DNA of 64,000 bases from Tubiluchus corallicola (Eukaryota > Priapulida > Priapulimorpha > Priapulimorphida > Tubiluchidae): the NCBI GenBank assembly GCA_030141605.1, contig JAQGDQ010000002.1, forward strand, positions 1,470,501 through 1,534,500, given 5' to 3'. Made by a program: the position numbers and the translations under genes. How positions within the stretch are numbered: the first letter of the stretch is position 1; each line of letters opens with the position of its first letter. Below the pieces are notes generated by a model that did no database searches, was not told where the DNA came from, and saw nothing but the letters and a program-made list of their open reading frames with translations. Below are positions 49,055-61,369 of this stretch, one piece after another.

Positions 49055-52000
49055 TCAATTGAGAAACCGGATGCTCATTTTCTGTTCTACATCAATTCGT
49101 TCAACAGCCTGAAAAACAATTTGCAAAGATGTTTGCATTTGAAAGCCTTCATTTCCGCTTGAATATCGTAAGTAGCTTATACAAATCACTGTTAAAATAT
49201 CAATTGAAAATACCTTGCAAAATTCTTCGAAACTGATCATGCTATCCCCATCTGTGTCAGCTTCACTGATAGTCCGGTCTGCTATGCTACCCAACTGAAA
49301 ATAAGAAACGTGTGTTATTGATTGTTGGTATCTCAATGTTAATGTCAAGCAATTTAAACTTAGTTTTATAACGTCATTTTGCACTTTTGAATTTGCAGAC
49401 TTTAATCAAGGTGTTTGAAGCAAGCCAGTCTATGTCATGTGAGCTACATTTTAGTTTAATACTATACACCACTTATCAATTACACCTGCTTTTTTGCACA
49501 TATTCATATTACCTGTTGTCGCTATGCATGCTGATCATGCCATTAAGTGATACCTGAATTTAACACTCAGTTACTCATAGCCAAAGTTATTACCAGTGTA
49601 AGTCGATAGCATCTACTTAATAATTAATCAATAATTCAAAAGCGTCATAAATTAATTACCTCAAATCTCTACAATTGTAATGCAATAATTTCTGTTTCAG
49701 TCTTTTTAAATCTAATTTTTTACCTTGCCTAAATTGTAATTATTTTGTAGCATGTGTAGCACGTGTTTAAGCACTTTTTTGTGATCTGTTATTTTAGTAA
49801 ATTGCAAGTCTATCACACCATTCAATGCTGGTTTTTCCTGTTTCTTTGCCTGGACTAGGCGCATCCACATCCATATTATCTCATATCTCATTAATAAGTT
49901 ATTTTTTGTACTGCTGCTTATCGCCTCACTTCAGATAGGTACACTGCACCACGTTACACTTTTAACAGGGGCTCTTTAAAAAATGTATAAAGTTCAAATC
50001 TGCACAGATTGAAACAAAAACCAATATAGCCCATACTCAACCCATCTGGAGCGGCCATAAAAATCAATATGGCCCATACTCAACCCATCTGGAGCGGTCA
50101 CAAAAATAAATATGGCTCATACACGACCCATCTGGAGAGGTCAACTTTCTAGATTTTTCCATGGCCGAGAAACAGCGGGGACAGACAGAAGCAAAAATTT
50201 TATAAAAAAATTACCTGTTCCTCAGATATGTTTGTCCCGACCATCATGTGTAATACAGCTAACAGTTCTGACCTGTTGATTTTATTGTCTTCATCTAAAT
50301 CATACATTCTGAAAGCAACTAATAACAAAACAATAACATTTTCTGGTTTGTTGATAATAAAGCAACTATACAAAAGATAACAGCCATGAAAATAGACAGG
50401 CTTTTCAACTTTATAAAACAACATAAAATAACATTAAAATTTTAAGAATGGCACGATGATATTGAATGTACAAGCAGAAAAATAACATGCAAGCATCCAA
50501 AAATGTTAATGTTACTAATCTTTAATAACATCAATGAATATAGTTTGTTTCCATTTTTCAATGACATCCATTTGAGTACCAAAAACTGACATGTTACTAT
50601 CGAGTTCTACAGTCACACTTATACACAAATACCAAAATACGACTGCTACCACAATAGTACCATTTTAGATGGAGAAACTAACTACCAATTACTTCAGCTT
50701 AGCATTCAGATTAATTTAAAAAATTTTTATCAAAATTTCTATATCAGCACTCATAGGAAAATCACACATCAACTAATATAATAACAAAAACTAATTAATA
50801 TCAGTGCGCAGAATTTATTTTTAGTCTACGTAAACACAACAACAGCATAAACACAGACCTGAAATGCTTTATTTACTTCAGTATGATCTTCGAATGAACT
50901 CTGATGCTATAAAAATCACGAGAATTATAAGAAATAATTGGAATCTTATAATTACAGAAAAATGACTTCGTAATTACACAGAATAATAACTAGGTAAATC
51001 AACCAAATCAAGTGTAAGTTTATAAATACTCACATTTTAACTTTTCATCTTTACAATTGAGTTTGTTCTCTTTGCTTTTGCTCAAAGGACGGAATCGGGC
51101 AAGCACTCTCATAAATTGTCGAAAATTCACTGTATCGTCTTGGCTAAAATGAGAAACAGGACATAAATTAAAATATTCTGAAATTATTTAAACTGAATAA
51201 CTACAGGTCACATGCAAACAATTTTAATAACTACAGGCCCACAGAAAATAAGCACGTTAAACTTATTCATAATTTTGATTTCAAGATTGCGTAACTCATC
51301 ATCCAATGTTTGAATAATTATAACGTAACAAACACTAAGCCATTACGTGACAAATTTAAAGAATTTGAAATTCAATTTGCTAAATAACAAATCGCAAGTT
51401 CTTTCCAACCTTTTTTATCCTTATGCTACGAATTTGGCATTCTCTGTTGCTGTCCTGCTCATTTGGCACAACCTCCCTTATGAAGCTAAAAACTGCAGTT
51501 GTTTAACAACTTTTAAAATTAAACTTAAGGCTTTCCTATTTAATGAGTATTTCATTTAACTTTTTAAACGGTACATAGCTAATTTGACCCAAAAACTTTT
51601 CACTGACTTTTTGATGCAAGTCTTATACTGTTGTAAGATAAATGTTGGCAGATTAAATATTATGCGCTGTAACATTATTATTTTTCTATGTATGTGATCT
51701 GTGTAAGCTTATTTTAATTGAGATTTATTGCTAATTGCTAGTTGTTGTAAAAACCCATGAGAAGAATACGTATCACATTTTTAAAAAACAAATATTATTA
51801 TTTAAAGGTCAACTTCAACATTCAAACAGTTAGATATGAAACCCAATGTTTGCACAATTACAAAATGATTTAATTATAATTATCATGCACTATTATTTAT
51901 AAGCACTAATATGCAATTATAATACATACCTTTCCTGGAAGAATGCATGAACAATACGGTCTCCTAGTGGATTAATTGCCAACTCTGGTATCCTAAGGAA

Positions 52001-53522
52001 ATCTTCACGGCTGGAAAAAAGAAAAAAATGCATTAAAATGATTGATGTGAAATAAATGTTTAAAAAGTTTTGACATAAGAATGCTTTAACAGATGCATAC
52101 ATTAAAATATTTTTAATCTATCCCAGTTAGATATCACAGAAGACGTAAGGGTAAATAACAACAGCCTCAAAATGCCCTGCATGCTTTAAAAACTATTTTC
52201 GCTTATGTAACTTTGAAATAAAAAATAAATAAACAAATTGCAAGTACTCATATCTCAATTAACAATTTATATTTTTTGCTTGTATGCAATTTCACTGTAT
52301 TCAAGCTACAGCACGTAACACTCTCAAAAAATGGTGGCATTAGTTCATAAGTGGCACTGTGGTAGAAAACCACCCTCTAAAAAGATCAAAGTTTCTTGAA
52401 CTAATAAGGCCTACTCGATCCACTACTTAATTTTTCACATTTCTGCGCAATATATTTATGTAATGGCTCATACAATACAACACGTACCAATAATGTGACA
52501 GCCATCTTGACAGACAAACCAACTAAAGCCATCATGTTACACTAATGTCCAGTATACAACAATGAAAAACTATGAAATACACTCACATGCACTAGACAAA
52601 TTCATCACGTACACATGTAATATTCCATTGTAAATAGTCTCAAATTAACAAACAATTAGAATTTGAAATTATAAACACAATATTCACATAGTACCTTTGA
52701 TTTAATAAGGTTAGAAGTGGCTTCTTTATAGGGTGCTACTACAACAAGCAAAAATTCCAGCACTTACAGGTAACCAAAAAAATTCTTTGTGAAACCAAAC
52801 ATTTATTGATAGGTGGAAAGGTTGCAATAGCCTGTCATCGATAAAAGAAATCCCAGCTCAGTTAGAAGTTGTTAAGTGAGAATTTACTGTTCTTTCCTAT
52901 CGGTATTAAAATGCAATTGACATAAATTTTACACGAAGACAACTGATTTGACATACAAACCTTAGCACTCCATTATCACCTTTGTCAAGACTAGTAAACC
53001 GACTGTACAGTCGTACTATTTGATTTGCTGAAACTGAAAAAAAATAAAGTGAATTTGTGGCTGTTGATGGCAATTCAGCCATGTTGTGATAAAATTTCTC
53101 AATTAGTGTTCACTGGCAAAAAATATTCAACTGTTCACTGGATAAAAAAGAAGTTATGCCATTTGCAATGAATAATAAAGAATGCTATGCCGAATCGGCT
53201 TAACATCAAAATGACTTTCTTTTTGTTCTCAAATTTCCCAATACATATAAAAACCAATTTGAATCAAATGCAGCTTATACTGTAAAACAGTTAAATTTGA
53301 CAGTCCAAACAAACCTGCCTAACCAGGAATCAAATACTTATGTGAGTTTCCTCATATGAACTGTGATGCACTTTTGATTTCTGATGCATTCAGGCAGCAG
53401 AATTTTGCAAAATGCAATTGTACAAAAGTCTAACATACAATTATGAAAAACTTACACCCAGTTTCATCTTGTATAGCAGCAATTTCTTCTTCTTGGAGCA
53501 TTAATGATGATCTATTACCCAT
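49055..53522 (-). CDS. CHP1: Calcineurin B homologous protein (CHP1-like), complete
   Basis: Myristoylated EF-hand protein; family members are obligate partners of plasma-membrane Na+/H+ exchangers. Seven exons, read 53522-53456, 53033-52961, 52010-51930, 51143-51034, 50318-50215, 49294-49214 and 49108-49055, join in frame to 189 aa (human CHP1 has 195). Seen: N-terminal MGNRSS (myristoylation), degenerate EF1 around LDKGDNGVLSRED (38-50), the family signature RIPELAINPLGDRI (53-66), canonical EF3 loop DLDEDNKINRSE (117-128) and EF4 loop DTDGDSMISFEE (158-169), and C-terminal DVEQKMSIRFLN, nearly identical to vertebrate CHP1. The first two EF-hands lack calcium ligands, as expected for CHP. 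The insert between EF2 and EF3 (about 93-108) is a few residues shorter than in human CHP1. Confidence 0.97.
50022..50150. repeat. Tandem repeat, 43-bp unit, three copies
   Basis: CAATATGGCCCATACTCAAC-type units start at 50022, 50065 and 50108, with the third more diverged. It lies in the CHP intron 49295-50214. Confidence 0.9.
51347..51562 (+). mobile_element. LINE remnant, reverse-transcriptase C-terminal end
   Basis: A 70-codon frame ends with LIWHNLPYEAKNC, SCLTTFKIKLKAFLFNEYF, the usual last residues of CR1/L2/Jockey-type LINE proteins (LWNSLP..., FK.KLK.FLF). It lies in the CHP intron 51144-51929, opposite to the gene. Only the end is present, as expected from 5' truncation on insertion. 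Confidence 0.6.
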
Positions 53523-54757
53523 GCTGCTGCTCAGTATATAGTTATAATATAATAAACTGAAAGTTAAAAAAACAGACATTATAGTTGGTACATGAATTGT
53601 AGTTATTGAACATGAGTTTGTTGAAAAACACGACTCAAACAATAGGTATGCTTTTACAGCAACACAAAAAATCTGAAAAATCTGAAAAATTTAGTTAGTA
53701 CTAGACTATTGTAGGAGAAACAATATCTGTCATTTTGTTTGCAGGTCTGTAAATTGCAAATAGATCTCTCATGTGAAACATCAGTATACATGGGATTTGG
53801 CATGCAGCCAGGAAACAAAGCATAAAAGTTTTACATTACTAGCAGTTTTTTTGAAAACACAATGCAGCACAACATGTTTTAACGAAATTACAATTATGTA
53901 AAAAAATTGTAAAAAGTTGTTTTCAAAATAAAGAATGCTTTGGGCAAACCAACAACATCTTTGTTTAAATGAAACATGCTTCGTCAATCAAAAAAGAATG
54001 TCAAACCTCAGCTTTATTAAAACTAAGCATAGCTGACACTGAACATTAAGCAGGGACTTACTGTGCTTCAAGTACTAGCCCAATGCAATTTGAAATTAGT
54101 AACATACCATTAGAGATTCATACAGCTAAAATATAATCAGTTTTCATTCCTACCTCTCGCTTTAGTGCCTCTAAAGCCACTTCTTTGTTGTATCATTGAT
54201 TGCATGCATTATACAAACACGTCATCAATGAAAATAAATTTCAATTTTGAGTATACAATATACATGTACTTCAAATGACAGAAAACATATTAAATTCTCT
54301 CTATGGTCAAAAATAAAATTTGACAGAGTTTCGCTCATGAACATCCGAGGCTGGATGTAAGAAAATATTTCTCAGTGCTCAGCTCAGCTGATCAACGAAA
54401 AAAATTTAGGCCAGGAAAGGGAGCTGATTCAGTAAAGAAATTTGAACAGTTTCTAAATAATCATTGGCACAATTTTCCATGGAAATATAATTACACTACC
54501 AAATAAACTGCATCTCATTATCACAGAGTTGTTAGAAACATGTTAAAGAGAGTGCAGCAGAGAACAGTTTGTTTTTTAACCTATTGCCAGTACAAGAGCC
54601 TGGCAAGTTTGCTACATTGCCTTAAATGCATGTCATCATTTTATAAACCCAAACTTGCTTGCGAACACCTGCAAAGAATAAAAATGTAACCACAGACAGC
54701 CTCTCCTAAACGATTTATAAAATTGAGACAGATTTCATGCCTTAACAGTTTCACTAT
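53523..54757. other. Region upstream of CHP, no supported gene
   Basis: It must contain the CHP promoter. Nothing else was recognised. Confidence 0.35.
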
Positions 54758-55432
54758 TAAGTGAATTCCAAGGGTCTACAACACAAGAAGAGAAGTGAGC
54801 TCAAATATTAGTGCAATAGTATAGCACAAATAATTTAGAGTTGTGTTAAGTTTTACTAAAAACTCTGAATAATGAATACTTATACTTCTTTCAATAACGT
54901 ATTTTCCAAGCTTAGCATTTATATTTTTCAAACTTTATGTTATTATAACTGTCAGTCTTATTTAAGCAAGGTGAAATCACAATAATTTCCCTGCATTGTC
55001 TTGCATACCAATGTCCAACATAATTTCTTTTCACAGCAATACCTGTACTATACATCTATACAATACAAATGATCCATTGCTAAAAAATTATCGTTCTCAT
55101 TTAAGCAGTATCATCAAAATGCTCATTTTCCAAGCCATGCATTGTTATCTTATTATTTTATTTTAGCAAGGAAACTATAACCATTTCTTCACACAATCTG
55201 GTATACTAATGTCACACATCATTTCTTTTGCATTATTCTAGCTTAACATTTTCATTTTGAAACGTGATGTTGAAATACTCATCGTTCTTATTTAAGTGTA
55301 ATCATAAAAACTTCTCTAAACTATAACAACTCTAATAAATTATTTGTGCAATACTATTGCACTAATATTAGAGCTCACTTCTCTTCTTGTGTTTGTGGAC
55401 CATTCTCTTTGTGGACCCTTGGAATTCACTTA
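54758..55432. mobile_element. Inverted-repeat (foldback/MITE-like) element, about 675 bp
   Basis: The left arm 54758-54852 begins TAAGTGAATTCCAAGGGT and is matched by the complement of 55432-55318, at about 90 percent apart from a 19-nt insertion in the right arm. Similarity weakens inward but persists in patches. There is no protein inside. The target-site duplication is not clear. Confidence 0.65.
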
Positions 55433-57196
55433 GTTCTGTATGTCAATGTCTGATACTCTGTACAGTCTGATACAATTATGAATCCTATAATTAATAAATT
55501 GTCTAATTGATTCACATAAACTTACATAGTGAAAAAACATATCAAACCACCCCTGTTACACATAGTGCCCAAACCATAGAGCAAACTTTGTCAATGTGCT
55601 GTAGTGTTTAGGACTTTTAGTCGTACACTGCACATACTTATTCCATTTTTAAATATAAGCTTAATTATTGTTTGCTTAAGTCTATTGTGAAATAAATATA
55701 TCTTATATTTTATATCTTCTGTTCACATAATTCACATAGAGGTCTAGAAAACAACTTGTCACTAGGTATAATAGAATAACCACCGATGGTTAATAAGGTT
55801 CAAAGTATGATGACATTGTTTAAGAGAAAATAAATAATCTGCTTGAATATCAGATGTGCTAGATTAATATCAACTGAGTTCTTGCCAAGTATTTTTAAAG
55901 TCACATACTGGGGTGACCAAATAATGCATTAATGAGTAACTAAGTAAGTATTTAAGCATGACTGCAGACTGATACACCTTCCTGTTAAAAATGACTAATT
56001 TTTGAAGTAATTGAAATCTTTTCTTCCTCTAGAATGAGTAGAAAAATCAACCAACTGGTTACTTGAATTGCTAAATGCAGTTAATGATAAAAATAGGTTT
56101 TAAAAGTACTTTTGGAAGTTTTTTGCAAGTTGACAAGTTTGCTTGTAAAACGTCTACCACCACTTGGCGGAATTTCAACAAGCTGAGGAGGCGACCTGAT
56201 ATACCAACTAGCCTAAGTTTCCACCGAGAAAAGTGAACCCTGTTTTACGCTACCAAATCGCACTAACGGATTAGTTTGATCATGACACGATATTATTACA
56301 GCACTTAAGGCTAACTGAGGCACGGGAGCTAAAGCTGTATCTTTTGCCACTTAAATTTGCAGCAAATGGATAATACTGGAAACACTTTGGAGTTACTCTG
56401 CAGAAAACTAATGGTGAAATAAGATGATATTTGACCATAACATTTTCATAGTGTAAAATAGGCGCTCTACCTTGTTCAAGTAATACGGTGTCATTTAATG
56501 CATATCACAGTTAAATTTAGTTATAACAACCCTTTAATTCCTAATCCTCTATGATGACTTTGGTATGTATGTATCTTAAGATGACTTTGGTATGTATGCA
56601 CAGTACAACAGACTATATAAAATCTATAATGAGCTCAGGTAGTTTTTTTTGGTAAGTAATCTTTAGTAAGAGCATTTGCTTAATAAGAGTGATTTAGGTA
56701 GAATAGGTGTCTATTTGATTACATTTAGTAATAAATTTTGTCTTGTTAAACTCAGCTGACAACAATTCGAAATATCAATGGACATACCTAGTTTCCTCAC
56801 TTACCTCAAAGTCATGATGGCAGCTTTAAGCCCTGTATATTATCTGGCCATATATTATAACAATATCAAATCTTTTATAGAAAAAACTATTTTGAGACAT
56901 CATCAAGGCAATGTCAGCATTCATATTAATTATGACAAATCATCATAATGTAATAATAAAACCAAAAAACAAAAGTCAAAGCATGACCTGCTTTATCATA
57001 ATGGTGAGCAAGCTGTGGGATTGGCCTAAGAATATAGATACTCTAAGAGAGGTCCGATACACTGACAGCATAAAAAAGTAGTCTTGGGCTCTAATAATTA
57101 CTAATGACAAATAACTTAACTTATGAGGTAGCCCTCAGCTACTACAAATTAGAAACTCTACCAATCATACCTCAAAAGTATTAATATAGGATACCT
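55433..57196. other. Intergenic, no supported gene
   Basis: Only a short duplication (GATGACTTTGGTATGTATG at 56552 and 56580) was noted. Confidence 0.35.
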
Positions 57197-57700
57197 CTAG
57201 TGCATAAATTTGTGTATTACATTTTTAAAACCGTCGATCATTTGTACTTTTCTAACTTCTTCTTATACGGAATTCCATTGGTTTATTTCTGTGTTTGCAA
57301 AGCTGTACTTAGCTCTGTGCTTGTAAGATTTGGGTAAATGACCTCTGATGAAAGTATGACTTAAGGTGAAGAAAGTTTCGTAATCGATGTCACAGAGACT
57401 GCATAAAATCTTAAGCGTTTCGATCAATCTACTAGGTCTTCTACAAAAAGAGAATCGATGGAATGTTGATGTCCTTATTAAAGCATGGGTCCCAAACATG
57501 ACTTAATAGTCTAAGTGAGGTCTGAAGATACATATAAAATAGTAGGACCGTAGTATGCCATGAGATGATCTTGAGGTGATTCTTTTTGATATTAGTCCAG
57601 AAAGCTGATTTACTTCCTTCGCTTTGCTAACAATATGGCTGTGGGGAAGTTGAGGCACCAGTGGTGAGCCCAAAGTCTACATTTATGGTTGACTGCTGGT
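57197..57700 (-). mobile_element. Decayed LINE, reverse-transcriptase C-terminal region
   Basis: Minus-strand fragments in order: HIVSKAKEVNQLSGLISKR, then FRPHLDY followed by a stop, then (57499-57263) RLIETLKILCSLCDID and RGHLPKSYKHR, ending INQWNSV, stop, EEVRKV..FKNVIHKF, and a final stop at 57197. This is the order of the reverse transcriptase thumb and C-terminal region of LINE proteins (VRPHLEYC..VW, L.ETYKIL, RGH..K, WNSLPE, FKN.LDKF). Two stops and at least one frameshift make it inactive. Confidence 0.75.
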
Positions 57701-57803
57701 AAAATAGTGTGGTTAATTTGTAACTTGTAATTTATTGTCCACTTCAGCATGATTACATTATCTCATTGTAACTATATATCAAATCAATTACATGAATTAC
57801 ATT

Positions 57804-58327
57804 TCAAATCAATGTAATGACAATAATTATAAAAAGAACTATATTAATATAGTTACTAACTACATAATAGTTTATCAACAGGAAAAATGTGCTGAGAAAA
57901 AACTGCTTAACAAGAGAAAAATAGGAAAACAGAAAATAGTTAAGATAAAATAATAGACAAAGATAGAGAAAAGGAGAAAAGAAATGACATAGAAAGGAGT
58001 TCAGCAGAGACGTGATGCAAACGTATGAAAATATAAACTGTAATGTAACCAGTCGCGGTGTACTGTAACTATCGCACTTCACGGCAAAACCCAAAAAATG
58101 CATTATAAGTAAGATTTGAGCAGAAGAGATTTCATATATCTCTTAAAGCCATATAATTTTCGATGTGTTTTGACATAAATTGATATTTTATTCCATAGAT
58201 TTGTAGTGGTAAATTTTAAAAAGTGTCTATCAACATTGGTCCTGCAAAATGGAATATAATATTCATTAAATCTAGTGAAGTGATTATGCTGATGATGATT
58301 ATTGTTACGTCCTACAAGCAACTCCAA
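57804..58327 (-). mobile_element. Second decayed LINE tail
   Basis: The frame 58327-58103 ends FTTTNLWNKISIYVKTHRKL, YGFKRYMKSLLLKSYL, which fits the terminal LWN.I....K....FK...K..LL..Y pattern of LINE proteins, preceded by HNHFTRFNEYYIPFCRTN (compare NTR...Y..P..RTN). It belongs to a different LINE group from its neighbour at 57197. The 300 bp after it (57804-58103) is pyrimidine-rich on the minus strand, perhaps its 3' UTR. Confidence 0.6.
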
Positions 58328-59279
58328 CAGCCTTAACCCATATGGTTAATCACTGTTGCAAAAAAGCCTCAATATGTTGTGAGTGTATGAATGATTGATA
58401 ACCGGATACACCATACTTATCACTATACGAATCGTGTTATACCGCCTTGTAAAAAACTAAATAACTAATATACATCGGCTGATTAGTTTATTAAGAAATA
58501 AAAAACATACTGAAAATGAACTATTTGTTTTACAGTTCAGTTCAGTGCCTAGAGCTTTTTGTAAGAAGGTGAGCAGTCAAAACCTGCTACTCCGCTGAAA
58601 GAAGAAAAATAAATTTAAACTAAACTCAATTCCAATCTCACGACGTCCCTTCATCACGTCTTGCCTCAATCAATATTTTGAAACAATAACCAACTCACAC
58701 ACTCCTAATCTAAAATACCTTCCCAAACAACCTTTCCTCTCTCCTTTTCATAAAAAATGCAACGTAACAAATTATTTATAATTTACCTTTAAGCTTTACA
58801 ATTATAGACATGTAAATGAGTAACAACGGTGGCCAGCAGCTGCGAGTCGTGACATATGCAATCGAACAAACGATAAAGTTGTGCTTCTGACGAGTTCAAG
58901 ATCTACAGCAACATTAATATAAACTAAAAATAAAATTTAATAAGGAGTAGCGAAGGGCTAAAACAATCAAATAACTCATAAACAACAATGTCATTTTTAT
59001 AAAATGCGATTTTAGAATGTGCTTGCGACGGACACGAACTTGTACGCCGCTTTAGCATGGCTGCGCACATGTTTGTAAAGTTTATGTGCATTAAGAATGT
59101 TTTTTCTGTTTCAGCCAAGTAACAGTTTTTGACAGCTGACCTTGGTACAAAAAGGTTTGAGACCCGGAACTGAACTGAAGTCTCATCGAGCTTTTAACTC
59201 ACCTTTGCAGCTACACCCGTCATTTTGACACTTATTATGGGGTCTCCCTAATTCGATGGTTTCGTTGTTTCTTCGGTGT

Positions 59280-59735
59280 CCAAAAAATCTGGTTAGATGG
59301 ACTTGTTGTACGTAGTTTTGGACGCAGCGGACGTAAGTTGAGCGCCCATTTACTAAACTAATGGAACTACGTAATTTTGGACATGATAGACGTAACTTCG
59401 AGCAGCCATTCGCTAAATTGAAGACCTATTTTGATGGACTTGATTTACGTTAATTTACTATGTGTATTTGAATGCCATGGATGTAGTTTCGAGCTTCCAT
59501 CCACTAACTAATTTAAAGTAGATTGATGGCGTAATTCGTCACGTAGTAGGTATAATGTTGAGCGCCAGCTAGACATTAGTTTGAGCGTGATAGACTATAT
59601 AAGCCACGTACACAAATTTGATTAGTTTTCCCCCACAGGATTTTTTTTAACTACGTCCATTAAATTAGTGAATCAAGTTCCAACTTACGTCCATTGCGTC
59701 CAAGTTATGTTCATCATGTCCATTAATTTATACTT
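59280..59735. repeat. Cluster of degenerate repeats around GGACGTAAxTT, in both orientations
   Basis: Related units of about 65-90 bp sharing GATGGAC.TGxTxTACGT, TTxGGACxxxxxxGACGTAA, and TCGAGC.xCCAT.xxCTAA begin at about 59296, 59362, 59433 and 59522. An inverted copy (TTACGTCCATTGCGTCC, GTCCATTAA) lies at 59648-59730. Not assignable to a known family from sequence alone. Confidence 0.5.
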
Positions 59736-60599
59736 TGCCTTTATTGATAGCCTTGCATGTAAGGCAACCAAAACTTGGTTATATCATACGCTCGTTTTGT
59801 ATACAACTTTTCGTGGCACTTGCACTTTAACTATAATCGCTATAATGACATGATACATTACAATTACAGTACAGTATATACAATGCATCATGCAAACATA
59901 CCTGCATCATTTTAGTTGCGATAAAATGCCTGAACTCTGAAGACTGATACACCTGAATGATATTTAATATAGTTTGGTTACCAGTTAACCATTACCACAT
60001 TTGTGAAGTTGTGACTTAATTAGAGACCCAGAGTTCCATAATTTTAGGTTAGGGTTTAGATATGTGGATAAAATGTACTGTATTCCTCAACTGTTATAGT
60101 AATAGCTTGCCTTTAATTTATTAGCTGGGCTTGCAGGTAATTTTGCCCTGTTGGTTTCCCGCTTATAACGCTTCCTAAACAGATGTCACCACATTGTACA
60201 TTATATACATTAGGCCTACGCAATGTATTAATACCAGCCCTGTTTACATCACCGATGTCACTATTGAAGTAACAGAAGCTGTACATAAGAAAACACTACT
60301 AAATATTAGGTCTTTTGAGACAAAGTAATCCAAGTATTTTATATTTTAATAAAAAATTGAAAATGCTGAACATTTTCTGAGAACAGGTTATTATGAAAGA
60401 ATTCAGAATTCATACAATTCGGTATCCTGTAACTGCTGCAAACTGGAATCCAGCGTTCAATAACAGAATCTACTTTAACTGGTTTGTAGCGACAAGATCG
60501 GAACCTGAGTCATTTTCAAAGCGATACCTCTAAGAGGAGCATTGAACCAGCAGAGGTATCTTAGTCACGTTCGTACGTGTGGAAGCCAGCCTCCATCTA

Positions 60600-60775
60600 G
60601 GAGGTAAACAACCAGAATCAGTCCAAATGGATGAATTTGGATACATCCAAAACAAGAATCAAAGCAGTTCACCTTAGTATTTATTAACTAACCACTAGAC
60701 TAGCCTTAGCGCCATTCTTAACTTCAGTCGCGAAGCATGATGCCTTAATCATTCAGCCATGCACCCAGCCTCATA
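60600..60775 (-). mobile_element. tRNA-derived SINE, possibly dimeric
   Basis: On the minus strand: TGGCTGAATGATTAAGGC, then further on GGCTAGTCTAGTGGTTAG (both A-box-like), a B-box-like CTTTGATTCTTG, and the tail shared with 31420-31530. The order of two A-box-like segments before one tail suggests two fused tRNA-related parts. Confidence 0.45.
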
Positions 60776-61151
60776 AATGATATGAGCCTAATTTCATTGG
60801 TTTGTTGATGTTGTAGCACACTTTCAGCAATTCATACTAGCAGCTTTTACAACTGGGAACTGTACTGTAAAAAAGCACAGGCACTGTACCTGATCAACAG
60901 AACATACTACACTTATGAATTCACTTTGTAGCCTTATGCCATGACAGCAGCCCTGGGAAACTATAGCTCAACAATAATCTAAAAATTTGAAATTGTGAAC
61001 TGAAAATTTGCCCTTTTTTGTGTTTCAAGTTTTTGTGTGTCAGAAAACAGAAAACAAAATAATTTTAAAATTATATAATTAGCAATTATGAGTTTTGGTA
61101 ACAACTGATTGTTCCAAGCTCCAAATTGCAGAAAGCTAATAAAATTAGTTA

Positions 61152-61213
61152 ACAGTTTTTCTAGTGTAAGTGAACTAACTTTACAGTTTTTCTAGTGTAA
61201 GTGAACTAACTTT
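61152..61213. repeat. Tandem duplication, 31-bp unit, two copies
   Basis: ACAGTTTTTCTAGTGTAAGT units start at 61152 and 61183. Confidence 0.9.
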
Positions 61214-61264
61214 GTAAATGCTGAATTGGTTAGCGTACTATAAGATTGAATGAGGACCTGTTAT

Positions 61265-61355
61265 GGTCACTGGAGGCTGGACACAATATTCTGGTGATCG
61301 TGACATTTGCTTGTAAACGAGAGGTTTCAAGGTTCAAATCCAGGCTGCATTCCAA
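61265..61355 (+). mobile_element. tRNA-like (SINE) sequence
   Basis: TGGTGATCGTGACATTTGC, an anticodon-arm-like segment with loop CTTGTAA (anticodon TGT), and a perfect B box GGTTCAAATCC (61334-61344). The acceptor ends do not pair well, so it is a tRNA-derived repeat, not a functional tRNA gene. Same anticodon loop as the element at 48.8 kb. Confidence 0.45.
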
Positions 61356-61369
61356 ATTCTATTTCTGTC

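Noticed and set aside
57804-58103. A 99-codon hydrophobic minus-strand frame as a membrane protein
   Set aside because: Low-complexity Phe/Leu/Tyr from a pyrimidine-rich stretch directly after a LINE tail; no start context or homologous motif.
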